NCBI GenBank assembly: GCA_903902945.1
Contig: CAIUWU010000235.1
Span: forward strand, 1 to 14,949
Origin: an uncultured Pseudomonadota bacterium
Lineage (GTDB): Bacteria; Pseudomonadota; Gammaproteobacteria; Methylococcales; Methylomonadaceae
Direction of reading: 5' to 3'
Length of the DNA stretch: 14,949 nt
Part shown: one piece after another, positions 1 to 6,281 of the stretch
Layout of the letters: each line of letters opens with the position of its first letter
How positions within the stretch are numbered: position 1 is the stretch's first letter
The notes under the pieces: generated by a model
Seen by the model: the letters and a program-made list of their open reading frames with translations, nothing else
What the model was told of the DNA's origin: nothing
Database searches by the model: none
Translations under genes and position numbers: made by a program

Positions 1-921
1 ATTAATGGTGCCCGCCGCAACGTTTGAACCCGACTGTTTTTCGACCGGCATAGCTTCACCGGTGAGCATGGCTTCATCGACACTGGAATGACCTTCGATG
101 ATCACACCGTCGACAGCAATTTTTTCACCAGGCCTGACCCGCAAGGTTTCACCCAGTCCGACGTGCTCGATGGCTATATCAAGTTCCTGCCCGTCACGCA
201 CTACGCGGGCGGTTCGCGGCTGCAACCCCAACAACGCGCGGATCGCCGCTGAAGTTTTGCCTCTGGCCCGGCTTTCGAGAGCATTACCCAAATTAATAAA
301 CGCCAGAATCACCGCCGCCGCTTCGAAATAGGCATAGGCCGACAGACTGGGCAGATAGTTATGAAAATCGATGACTACGGTTGAATACAGCCAGGCTGAT
401 CCAGTACCTAGCGCAATCAGGGTATCCATATTAGTCTGCCTGACTTTGAGTAGCTTGACTGCGCTCTGAAAAAAATGCCCACCGGCGTAAAACATCACCA
501 CCAGCGTCAATAAGGCGATTTGCGGCCAGAACTGTCGGCCTTCGGCACTGCTAATGGCGGGAAACCAGTCCAGATGATCGCCCAGCATCAGATACAGCCC
601 CAAACAACCAGCCACCGCAGTTTTCATCAGCAACTGGCGATAATGGCGCTGCTGCTGTAAATCTTCTGCACTGCTATCTTCCAGACCTTCCATCACGGCT
701 GCGTCATAGCCCACTGCGGTCAGCGCCTGTTTTAGCAATAGCGGATCAACCGCAGTTTTAACCGTTGCGGAGTGGTCGGCAAAATTGACACTGACCGCCT
801 CCACCCCCGGTACCGACTGCAGCGCGGTTTCGACAGCAGCAATACAACCTGCACAGCGCATACCCAGAATGGACAGACGAAGTTCAGGCACCGGCTCGAT
901 ATCGGGGGCAGTGGTATTCAT
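1..921 (-). CDS. copA: Copper-translocating P1B-type ATPase, N-terminal part (cut by window edge)
   Basis: Inner-membrane ATPase expected to export Cu(I) from the cytoplasm. An open frame of 307 codons begins at 921 and leaves the window without a stop. Residues ~13-77 form a heavy-metal-associated domain with the metal-binding motif GMRCAGC (Cys24, Cys27). Four hydrophobic segments follow at about 98-114, 133-152, 168-185 and 197-215. The actuator domain then carries DEAMLTGEAMP with the TGE dephosphorylation loop at 287-289. The last visible residues (SGSNVAAGTIN) match the usual continuation of this domain. The CPC ion-site helix, phosphorylated DKTG and nucleotide domain lie outside the window, so Cu(I) specificity is inferred from the family and from the copZ-like gene only 18 bases upstream. 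Because only the N-terminal third is seen, another P1B metal subtype cannot be fully excluded. Confidence 0.9.
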   Translation of the reverse strand, partial: MNTTAPDIEPVPELRLSILGMRCAGCIAAVETALQSVPGVEAVSVNFADHSATVKTAVDPLLLKQALTAVGYDAAVMEGLEDSSAEDLQQQRHYRQLLMKTAVAGCLGLYLMLGDHLDWFPAISSAEGRQFWPQIALLTLVVMFYAGGHFFQSAVKLLKVRQTNMDTLIALGTGSAWLYSTVVIDFHNYLPSLSAYAYFEAAAVILAFINLGNALESRARGKTSAAIRALLGLQPRTARVVRDGQELDIAIEHVGLGETLRVRPGEKIAVDGVIIEGHSSVDEAMLTGEAMPVEKQSGSNVAAGTIN

Positions 922-939
922 AGCAATTCGATCCTGTGA

Positions 940-1149
940 TTATTCAACTTTGAAACCGGCTTCGATAATCGCATCTTCGATATCTTCGACATCCAGCTGG
1001 GCACTGTCGAACTCGACATCGACACGCTTATCGAGATGCGAGGCTTTAACCGCCAGCACCCCTTTCAGCGCCGATAATTTAGTGTTGAGGCTGTTTTCAC
1101 AACCACCACATTTCATACCTGTGACATTAATTGCAACGGAATCGGACAT
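940..1149 (-). CDS. copZ: Heavy-metal-associated domain copper chaperone (CopZ-like)
   Basis: A 69-residue single-domain protein, the usual size of a CopZ/Atx1-type cytoplasmic metallochaperone that hands Cu(I) to the HMA domain of a CopA ATPase. The metal motif is GMKCGGC (Cys14, Cys17), followed by the expected beta-alpha-beta-beta-alpha-beta pattern ending GFKVE. A longer reading starting at 1179 exists, but the start at 1149 is preferred: it has a near-ideal Shine-Dalgarno (AAAGGAGG, 5-base spacing) and places the first beta strand (SVAINVTG) at the N terminus, as in the family. It lies 18 bases upstream of copA, so the two are almost certainly one operon. Binding of another soft metal is possible; the pairing with the ATPase makes copper most likely. 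Confidence 0.88.
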   Translation of the reverse strand: MSDSVAINVTGMKCGGCENSLNTKLSALKGVLAVKASHLDKRVDVEFDSAQLDVEDIEDAIIEAGFKVE

Positions 1150-1154
1150 GACTG

Positions 1155-1161
1155 CCTCCTT
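1155..1161 (-). promoter_or_regulatory. Strong Shine-Dalgarno deciding the copZ start
   Basis: On the minus strand AAGGAGG lies 5 bases before the ATG at 1149. It is the best ribosome binding site in the window and rules against the upstream in-frame ATG at 1179. Confidence 0.75.
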
Positions 1162-1320
1162 TAGGCTAGTGAAATACAATGCGGGAAATTTAACCGGTCG
1201 ACGAATATTCGCAGATCATGATATAAGACCGGGCTGAAATTCATCATAATTCAATATCACTAAACCCGTAAACCTGCGAAAATCGCCGCCGTTTTACAGC
1301 TCATCATTGGCTAAACCATC

Positions 1321-1734
1321 ATGACACTTAAATCACTCTGCTTTGCCTTACTATTGTTTGCCAGCTGTTCAGTTATCGCCGCTGAACTCGGCCAGCTCAA
1401 TCCGGATCAATTACAGTCGCTGCAACAACAAAAGAATCCGCTGATCGTTGATGTCCGTACCCCGTCAGAATGGCAGGCTTCGGGAATCATTCCCAACAGC
1501 CACAAACTGCAGGGTTTCGACAGCAATGGCCAGTTTGACGCCGCAAAATGGCTGGCCGATCTGGAAAAATTAAAAACCTCGCCGGATCAGCCGGTGGTTC
1601 TGGTCTGTCGCTCGGGTAACCGCAGCAGCAAAATCGGCGCCATTCTCACTGAACAAGGACAAAACAATATTTATCATCTCAATACGGGCATTCAAGGCTG
1701 GATTCAATCCGGCAAACCGGTTCAAGCGCAATAA
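1321..1734 (+). CDS. Exported single-domain rhodanese-like protein
   Basis: A 137-residue protein with an N-terminal signal peptide: Lys4, hydrophobic core about residues 6-20, and a likely signal peptidase I site near VIAA/ELG (~21-22). A Cys at 16 is preceded by FAS, a poor lipobox, so a lipoprotein is less likely. The rest is one rhodanese domain: the VDVRTPSEWQASGIIP entry motif at ~43-58 and the active-site loop CRSGNRS with the persulfide-forming cysteine at 96. Rhodaneses move sulfane sulfur as a cysteine persulfide; the physiological donor and acceptor of this periplasmic form are unknown. It is divergent from the copZ-copA operon and 17 bases upstream of hflD, so it probably leads the hflD-mutM transcript. 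No clear Shine-Dalgarno is visible at its ATG. Confidence 0.85.
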   Translation: MTLKSLCFALLLFASCSVIAAELGQLNPDQLQSLQQQKNPLIVDVRTPSEWQASGIIPNSHKLQGFDSNGQFDAAKWLADLEKLKTSPDQPVVLVCRSGNRSSKIGAILTEQGQNNIYHLNTGIQGWIQSGKPVQAQ

Positions 1735-1751
1735 GTGGTGGATTCGTTTAT

Positions 1752-2375
1752 ATGCCGCTAAATTCCATTGCCAATCAAACCATCGCTCTGGCGGGTTTAA
1801 GCCAGGTCTGCTGGCTGGTCAATCAACAAGCGAGTACCGGTCAGTGTGATGCCGAAGCCATGACAGCCAGTCTCAACAGTTTGCTGAAAATCGATGCCGA
1901 CAGTGTGTCCGATGTATTCGGCGGCCTTGGTGGCATCCGCGCCGGCTTGTTGCAACTGGAAAAACAGCTGGGGCGTCAGGTTGCCACCAGCACTCAGGAA
2001 ATACGCTACGCCGGACAGCTGATCAGCTTACAAAAACAGTTAACCAAAAACCCGGCGATGCAAAGCAAAATCCAGGCCGGCATTCATCGCGCTCAGTCGC
2101 AAACCGAGCATTTCGATATTCTGCATGAGAATGTGCTGGCCAACTTTGCCGATCTTTACTACAGCACCATCAGCACCCTGCAACCGCGCATCATGGTGAT
2201 CGGTGATCAGCAATATCTGAGTTCGCAGTACAACATCAACAAAATCCGCAGTCTGTTACTGGCCGGCATTCGATCCGCCCAGCTCTGGCGGCAATGCGGA
2301 GGCCGACGCTGGCAACTGCCACTGATTCGCGGCAAACTCCACGCCCAGACCCGCCAGTTTCTAGCTGAATTATAA
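1752..2375 (+). CDS. hflD: High frequency lysogenization protein HflD homologue
   Basis: A 207-residue, mostly helical protein, close to the usual ~210 residues. Family blocks visible: N-terminal TIALAGLSQVCWLV, CDAEAM...SLNSLL around 33-45, VFGGLGG around 55, EHFDILHENV around 118-127, LQPRIMVIGD around 143-152 and the C-terminal LLAGIRSAQLWRQCGG. In E. coli HflD (YcfC) is a cytoplasmic protein peripheral to the inner membrane that binds phage lambda CII and favours lytic growth; its normal cellular job is not settled. In many gammaproteobacteria it sits between mnmA and purB; here it is between a rhodanese gene and mutM, with the mutM ATG 2 bases after its stop. Confidence 0.9.
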   Translation: MPLNSIANQTIALAGLSQVCWLVNQQASTGQCDAEAMTASLNSLLKIDADSVSDVFGGLGGIRAGLLQLEKQLGRQVATSTQEIRYAGQLISLQKQLTKNPAMQSKIQAGIHRAQSQTEHFDILHENVLANFADLYYSTISTLQPRIMVIGDQQYLSSQYNINKIRSLLLAGIRSAQLWRQCGGRRWQLPLIRGKLHAQTRQFLAEL

Positions 2376-2377
2376 CC

Positions 2378-3190
2378 ATGCCCGAATTACCCGAAGTTGA
2401 AACCAGCCGCCGCGGCATCAGTCCGCACATTGTCGGCAAATCTCTGACCCGGCTGCTGGTCAGGCAAGCCAAATTGCGCTGGCCGGTGCCTGACAATCTA
2501 GAGCAACGGCTGTCCGGAAAAATCCTGCTGGACGTCAGCCGGCGCGGTAAATATCTGCTGCTGAATTTTGACGACGATTATCTGCTGGTGCATTTGGGCA
2601 TGTCAGGCAGTTTACGCATCACCAGCCCGGCCGAGTTGCCAGGCAAGCACGATCATGTCGACTGGGTTTTCAATGATGACACCGTGCTGCGCTTTAACGA
2701 TCCGCGTAAATTTGGCGCTGTGTTATCGACCACCAAGCCTGCGGAACATCCTTTACTGGCGGTACTGGGGCCGGAACCTTTGTCGGCTAATTTCAGCGCC
2801 ACTTATCTGCAGCAGCGTTCACAAAACCGCCGGGTGCCAATCAAATCGCTGATCATGGACAGTCATATCGTGGTCGGTGTCGGGAATATTTACGCCAGCG
2901 AATCCTTGTTCGGAGCCGGAATTCATCCGCTACGCAGCGCCGGTGATATCACCTTGACCGAATACCAGCGCTTGGTCGACAGCATTCAGTCGGTACTGAG
3001 CAAGTCTATTCAACAAGGCGGTACTACTTTGCGCGACTTCACCAACGCCGAAGGCAAACCCGGTTATTTCCAGCAGACTTTGCAAGTTTATGGCCGGCGC
3101 AATCAACCCTGCCGGCTGTGCGCCACCCCTATCGAACATCTCAAAATTGGCCAGCGCGCCAGTTATTTCTGTCCTGTCTGCCAACACTGA
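2378..3190 (+). CDS. mutM: Formamidopyrimidine-DNA glycosylase (8-oxoguanine repair)
   Basis: A 270-residue bifunctional base-excision repair enzyme that removes 8-oxoguanine and formamidopyrimidines and nicks the abasic site by beta,delta-elimination. It starts with MPELPEVE, giving the catalytic N-terminal proline and adjacent glutamate after Met removal. The catalytic lysine is in SRRGKYLLL near residue 57; HLGMSG (~72-77), FNDPRKFG (~107-114) and VGVGNIYASE (~167-176) are family blocks. The C terminus carries the zinc finger CRLC-(16)-CPVC, in contrast to Nei/EndoVIII-type paralogues, which lack the PELPE start. Length matches E. coli Fpg (269). It follows hflD by 2 bases and precedes the next gene by 5 bases, so it is translationally packed in the same transcript. 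Confidence 0.96.
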   Translation: MPELPEVETSRRGISPHIVGKSLTRLLVRQAKLRWPVPDNLEQRLSGKILLDVSRRGKYLLLNFDDDYLLVHLGMSGSLRITSPAELPGKHDHVDWVFNDDTVLRFNDPRKFGAVLSTTKPAEHPLLAVLGPEPLSANFSATYLQQRSQNRRVPIKSLIMDSHIVVGVGNIYASESLFGAGIHPLRSAGDITLTEYQRLVDSIQSVLSKSIQQGGTTLRDFTNAEGKPGYFQQTLQVYGRRNQPCRLCATPIEHLKIGQRASYFCPVCQH

Positions 3191-3195
3191 TTATC

Positions 3196-3567
3196 ATGGC
3201 TGTTTTATTTTTTAATTTACGCGGTGTGCCGCAAGATGAGGCGGACGATGTCCGCGAGCTGTTACAGCAGCATGACATCGGCTTTTATGAAACCGATGCC
3301 GGCAACTGGGGATTGTCACTGCCGGCTATCTGGCTATATGACGAAGAAGATCTTACCGTTGCGCAACCGCTGTTTGACAACTATCAGCAGCAACGCACCA
3401 TTCAACAACGGGCTTTATACCGAGAAGCGATTCGCACCGGGCAGCATCAGGGCTTTTTCCTCCGCAATCGGCGGCAGCCGTTACGATTCTTACTGTTCTG
3501 CAGCCTGATTGCGCTGTTTGCCTATGCCTCGGTGAAATGGTTGTTTGAACTGGGTTTACAGCTGTAA
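3196..3567 (+). CDS. DUF6164-like small membrane protein
   Basis: A 123-residue protein of unknown function. I recognise the N-terminal pattern (FNLRGVPQDEADDVRELL, then YETDAGNWGLSLPAIW) as that of gammaproteobacterial proteins labelled DUF6164; the name is from memory. Residues ~1-60 look like a small alpha/beta domain, resembling DUF2007-type signal-transducing folds; ~61-90 are charged and helical (YQQQRTIQQRALYREAIR); a single membrane segment spans ~95-115 and the protein ends soon after. The frame also opens upstream at 3118 within mutM, but the ATG at 3196, 5 bases after the mutM stop, matches the family N terminus (MAVLFFNLRG). Its last codons overlap a 20-base palindrome and it converges with the gene ending at 3583. 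Confidence 0.75.
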   Translation: MAVLFFNLRGVPQDEADDVRELLQQHDIGFYETDAGNWGLSLPAIWLYDEEDLTVAQPLFDNYQQQRTIQQRALYREAIRTGQHQGFFLRNRRQPLRFLLFCSLIALFAYASVKWLFELGLQL

Positions 3568-3571
3568 ACCC
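3552..3571. repeat. Perfect 20-base palindrome at a convergent gene junction
   Basis: GGGTTTACAG followed immediately by its exact reverse complement CTGTAAACCC. It covers the stop codon of the plus-strand gene ending at 3567 and lies 11 bases beyond the stop of the minus-strand gene ending at 3583. In RNA either strand could fold into an 8-bp stem with an AGCU loop. Neither side has the U-run of a classic intrinsic terminator, so a bidirectional transcript end or a protein site are both possible. Confidence 0.5.
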
Positions 3572-3582
3572 GGTCATCAAGC

Positions 3583-3819
3583 TTAATGGGCCTGCAGAAT
3601 GATCAGGGCTTTTTGCACATGTTCTGCCAGTTCGATACCCAGATCGGTCAGATAGCCACCATCATGCTGAGTAATGATGTGCTTATCAAACAACCGCTGA
3701 GCAGCGGCAATCATTTCCGGATCGGCATTGCCGTGAACTTTGACACCTTCCTGAATCGAATCCAGTTTGAATAAAGACAACAATCTGATTTCTGCGATTA
3801 ATTCATTATTTAAAGCCAT
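3583..3819 (-). CDS. TIGR02647 family protein (unknown function)
   Basis: A 78-residue soluble protein. I recognise the pattern of the short conserved gammaproteobacterial family TIGR02647: IRLLSLFKLDSIQEGVKVH at ~11-29, then AAQRLFDKHIITQHDGGYLTD (~40-60) and a final helix with AEHVQKAL. The layout of helices with a YLT(D/S)LG beta-wing-like turn looks like a winged-helix, so nucleic-acid binding is a reasonable guess, but no function is established. The start at 3819 has a good Shine-Dalgarno (AGGAAG, 5-base spacing). It lies 54 bases downstream of the PerM-like gene on the same strand; that gap holds a 6-base-arm inverted repeat (GGACTT/AAGTCC, 3839-3857), so it may have its own transcript. 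Confidence 0.78.
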   Translation of the reverse strand: MALNNELIAEIRLLSLFKLDSIQEGVKVHGNADPEMIAAAQRLFDKHIITQHDGGYLTDLGIELAEHVQKALIILQAH

Positions 3820-3873
3820 AGTAACTTCCTGTGATAACGGACTTTTATGACAAGTCCTGGTAAATGATCCCGC

Positions 3874-4959
3874 TCATCGAGTCGGGGGGTGACTGTAAAA
3901 AGGGCTATCGGTATAGCGATCGTGGACATGGCGTAGCAATACCATAATCACCGATGCAACCGGCAATGCCAATAAAACCCCAAGAAAACCAAATAATTGT
4001 CCGCCAGCCAGTACCGCAAAAATCACTACGACCGGATGCAACCCGATTTTGTTGCCGACCAGCCAGGGAGTCAGCAACATGCCTTCCAGACTATGGCCGA
4101 CCCCGAACACGATCAGCACCGGCACCAAGTGCATCAAATCCTGAAATTGCAGCAAGGCGGCAATGCTGGCCAGAATAATGCCGACAATCACTCCCATATA
4201 GGGAATAAAGCTGATCAGCCCAGCCAACAGGCCAATCAATAAGGCCAGCTCCAGATCAATCAACCACAAGCCCAGGGTGTAGACAAATCCCATGGCCAGC
4301 ATCACATAAAACTGACCTCGCATGAAGGCTGCCAGCACATCATCGGCTTCTGCGGCCAGTTTGGTGACGGTAGCCTGGTAGCGGCGCGGGAATAAATCGT
4401 GAATTTTGACCATCAGTTCATCCCAGTCGCGCAGCAGATAAAAGCTGATGACCGGAATCAGCAATAAATTGGTGATCCAGCCCAGAATCACAGCCCCTGA
4501 GTGTGATACCGATACAATCAGGCTGCCATCGGCGCCGCTGGCTTGTTGCCAGTAACCGCGGATCAGCACCAGCATCTGGTCGGTCTGCAATGGTCTGACA
4601 CCACGCCCCATATATTTTTGCAGTACCGGAATCACTGAGCGGTTCAACCAGGCCAGCGAGGCCGGCAATTTGTCGATAAATTCACCGATCTGCAACTCTA
4701 TGGCCGGAATCACTACTAACAGCAAGGCAGTAATCATCAGAATGATGGCGGTAAACACGACAATGACTGCCATGGTGCGGTTGAGCTGATAGTTCTGATA
4801 GCGATAGGTTTCCAGCCGGTCGACCACCGGATCTCCCAGATAAGCCAACACGGCGGCAAACACAAACGGCAATAGAATCGGCGATAACCGATACAGCAAG
4901 GCGATCACAACAGCGGTTGCAACCAGCATCAACCATTTTTGTGAATCGCTCAGATTCAT
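3874..4959 (-). CDS. AI-2E family transporter (PerM/TqsA-like permease)
   Basis: A 361-residue polytopic inner-membrane protein of the AI-2E transporter family. N-terminal membrane helices at about 10-28 and 32-48 and a further one near 62-86 are followed by a soluble stretch (~90-150) and then a long run of hydrophobic segments. Diagnostic blocks are IPVISFYLLRDWDEL (~168-183), the glycine-rich LLIGLLAGLISFIPYMGVIVG (~240-262) and VGHSLEGMLLTPWLVGNKIGLHPV (~286-309). Family members are proposed to export small molecules, including autoinducer-2 in some species, or to act as Na+(Li+)/H+ antiporters; the substrate here cannot be read from sequence. Its ATG overlaps the dedA stop by 4 bases (ATGA), which indicates translational coupling. 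Confidence 0.88.
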   Translation of the reverse strand: MNLSDSQKWLMLVATAVVIALLYRLSPILLPFVFAAVLAYLGDPVVDRLETYRYQNYQLNRTMAVIVVFTAIILMITALLLVVIPAIELQIGEFIDKLPASLAWLNRSVIPVLQKYMGRGVRPLQTDQMLVLIRGYWQQASGADGSLIVSVSHSGAVILGWITNLLLIPVISFYLLRDWDELMVKIHDLFPRRYQATVTKLAAEADDVLAAFMRGQFYVMLAMGFVYTLGLWLIDLELALLIGLLAGLISFIPYMGVIVGIILASIAALLQFQDLMHLVPVLIVFGVGHSLEGMLLTPWLVGNKIGLHPVVVIFAVLAGGQLFGFLGVLLALPVASVIMVLLRHVHDRYTDSPFYSHPPTR

Positions 4960-5594
4960 GAGCTTTGCGCCGCCTTACGGGCTTTCAGATATTCGAACAC
5001 AATCGGCAAAAATGACACCACCACGATGCCCAAAATCACCAGTTCGAAGTTTTGTTTGACGACCGGGATATTGCCGAAGAAATAGCCGGCACCCCCACAA
5101 ATCAACACCCAGGCGATACCGCCAATAATGTTGTAACTGACAAACTGGTAATAATTCATGCGTCCGATACCGGCCACAAAAGGTGCGAACGAACGCACAA
5201 TCGGCACGAAGCGGGCCAGCACGATCATTTTGTTGCCGTGCTGCTGGTAAAAGGTTTCGGCTTTTTCCAGATGCTGTTTATTGATCCAACTGACCGAATA
5301 AGCTTTGTTGCCCAGAATCCGGCCAATCCAGTAATTGACGGTATCCCCCAGAATCGCCGCTACAATCAGCAATCCCAATACCCAATAAATATTGAATATA
5401 TCGATCGCAACCATAGCGCCGGTGGCAAATAGCAGCGAATCACCGGGCAAGAAAGGTAACACCACAAATCCGGTTTCAATGAAAATAATCAGAAACAATA
5501 GGGCATAAACCAGCATGCCATATTCACCGACCAGACTGTTAAGATATTGATCGATATGCAAAATCATATCGATTAAATGCTTTGCGTATTCCAT
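4956..5594 (-). CDS. dedA: DedA family inner-membrane protein
   Basis: A 212-residue DedA/VTT-domain protein. In bacteria the family includes undecaprenyl phosphate and phospholipid flippases, and mutants show envelope, cell-division and proton-motive-force defects. Visible signatures: LVGEYGMLVYALLFLIIFIETG (~21-42), the FLPGDSLLFATGA re-entrant segment (~48-60), the dual-arginine-containing ARFVPIVRSFAPFVAGIGRM (~127-146) and a C-terminal membrane helix with short basic tail. The start at 5594 matches the E. coli DedA N terminus (ME...LIDMILHID), although the Shine-Dalgarno is weak. It is the upstream member of a two-gene unit with the AI-2E permease. Its 237-base upstream gap contains a strong hairpin (5760-5794), so it probably has its own promoter. 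Confidence 0.92.
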   Translation of the reverse strand: MEYAKHLIDMILHIDQYLNSLVGEYGMLVYALLFLIIFIETGFVVLPFLPGDSLLFATGAMVAIDIFNIYWVLGLLIVAAILGDTVNYWIGRILGNKAYSVSWINKQHLEKAETFYQQHGNKMIVLARFVPIVRSFAPFVAGIGRMNYYQFVSYNIIGGIAWVLICGGAGYFFGNIPVVKQNFELVILGIVVVSFLPIVFEYLKARKAAQSS

Positions 5595-5831
5595 GCTGAT
5601 AACAATTTAAAAACTCAATGAACGGCTGTGCCGGGGGGTTAAATCTGGGCTGTAACCGGTTATTTGAAAACGGTATGACAAGCTTATAAAAACCAGATCG
5701 TCAGAAGGGCTGATGGCGCCATACGCCGCGATACCCATAAGAAATTTAAAACCGGAAGGCGATGATTTACAGAACCGGGGGCTGTAAATCATCGAAAATG
5801 GTAGTTACCAAGCACGACCCTCAAAGGCGCT
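5595..5831. other. 237-base intergenic gap upstream of dedA
   Basis: No credible gene: the only frame over 60 codons (5607-5792, minus) has no ribosome site and no family resemblance. The gap holds a 13-bp-arm hairpin (5760-5794) and a 10-base palindrome ATGGCGCCAT (5713-5722). It should contain the dedA promoter and the transcript end of the upstream gene. I could not match it to a riboswitch class. Confidence 0.5.
5760..5794. terminator. Perfect 13-bp inverted repeat, probable transcript-end hairpin
   Basis: CGATGATTTACAG (5760-5772), a 9-base loop rich in G (5773-5781), then the exact reverse complement CTGTAAATCATCG (5782-5794). It starts 37 bases after the stop of the minus-strand gene at 5832. 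On that strand it is followed within ~10 bases by a short U-rich stretch (GGTTTTAAATTT), not an immediate U-run. A terminator or 3'-end stabiliser is the simplest reading; a regulator site for dedA is an alternative. Confidence 0.5.
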
Positions 5832-6188
5832 TTATTTATCGATCAACACTTTGCCGTCGATTACCAGCTTGGATACGCCGCCCAATGCCTGCTTCAATGT
5901 GCAGGACGCAGTTTTGAAGTTGGAGTCGGCTTCGCCCACCCATTCCATGGTGACGTAAGTATTTTTGTCAGTGTCGGTTTTGGAAGGGAAATAAACCTGA
6001 GTCCCGGTATGGGTCTGAATCAGTTTCGGACATTTCTGGTTAGCCATTTCCTGCATCGCAACCAGTGTACGAATCTGAGCTGCAGATTCTTTTTCTTCAT
6101 TGGTTTGCTGTTTGCTCATGCCCACCATAATGAAGCCAACTAAAATCGCGCCGGCACCGGCGATCATTAATTTTTTTGTTTCACCCAT
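5832..6188 (-). CDS. Hypothetical membrane-anchored protein with two exported cysteines
   Basis: A 118-residue protein I do not recognise. It has a basic N terminus (MGETKK), one hydrophobic helix at ~7-24 (LMIAGAGAILVGFIMVGM), a polar helical stretch ~25-52, and a small beta-rich domain to the end. Positive residues before the helix predict N-in topology, so the C-terminal domain should be periplasmic; its only two cysteines (53 and 96) could then form a disulfide. The start has a strong ribosome site (GAGGAG, 7-base spacing), which supports real translation. It lies 93 bases downstream of the NTF2-like gene with a hairpin in between, and is followed by a strong hairpin, so it may be a single-gene transcript. 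An uncleaved signal-anchor or pilin-like reading are alternatives, but no prepilin site is seen. Confidence 0.7.
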   Translation of the reverse strand: MGETKKLMIAGAGAILVGFIMVGMSKQQTNEEKESAAQIRTLVAMQEMANQKCPKLIQTHTGTQVYFPSKTDTDKNTYVTMEWVGEADSNFKTASCTLKQALGGVSKLVIDGKVLIDK

Positions 6189-6195
6189 TGTTGCT

Positions 6196-6201
6196 CTCCT
6201 C
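6196..6201 (-). promoter_or_regulatory. Strong Shine-Dalgarno of the anchored hypothetical protein
   Basis: GAGGAG on the minus strand, 7 bases before the ATG at 6188. It is the main reason to regard the unknown 118-residue frame as a translated gene. Confidence 0.65.
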
Positions 6202-6223
6202 TATTTTGTAATTATTTTCGGAC

Positions 6224-6251
6224 AATCCGAGCGGCTCAAGCCACCCGGATT
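6224..6251. repeat. 28-base imperfect palindrome between two minus-strand genes
   Basis: Arms AATCCG/CGGATT (outer) and GGCT/AGCC (inner) are separated by 3-base blocks that pair through G-C and G-U in the minus-strand RNA (GGU opposite GCU). The RNA would form a ~12-bp stem closed by a UUGA tetraloop. It sits 30 bases after the stop at 6282 and 35 bases before the ATG at 6188. No U-run follows on either strand, so it may be a leader or processing hairpin. Confidence 0.45.
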
Positions 6252-6281
6252 CTATGCGAAATGGTTTATAAAACCTAAAAA

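Noticed and set aside
940..1179. Longer copZ starting at 1179
   Set aside because: The extra ten residues are not part of the domain and the start at 1149 has a far better ribosome site.
98..1237. Plus-strand frames at 98-331 and 785-1237
   Set aside because: They are antisense to copA and copZ, which have clear motifs; low-complexity Ser/Thr-rich translations are typical shadows.
1150..1320. CueR- or CsoR-type operator between copZ and the rhodanese
   Set aside because: I looked for an ACCTTCC-type dyad and a 19-base-spaced promoter and found none convincing.
3839..3857. GGACTT/AAGTCC inverted repeat as a terminator of the AI-2E permease gene
   Set aside because: Only six-base arms and no U-run; mentioned in the neighbouring gene entry but not called.
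5607..5792. 61-codon minus-strand frame upstream of dedA
   Set aside because: No ribosome site, no recognisable pattern, and it runs through the strong hairpin at 5760-5794.
5595..5831. Riboswitch in the dedA leader (for example c-di-GMP class)
   Set aside because: The conserved core sequences of the classes I can recall are not present.
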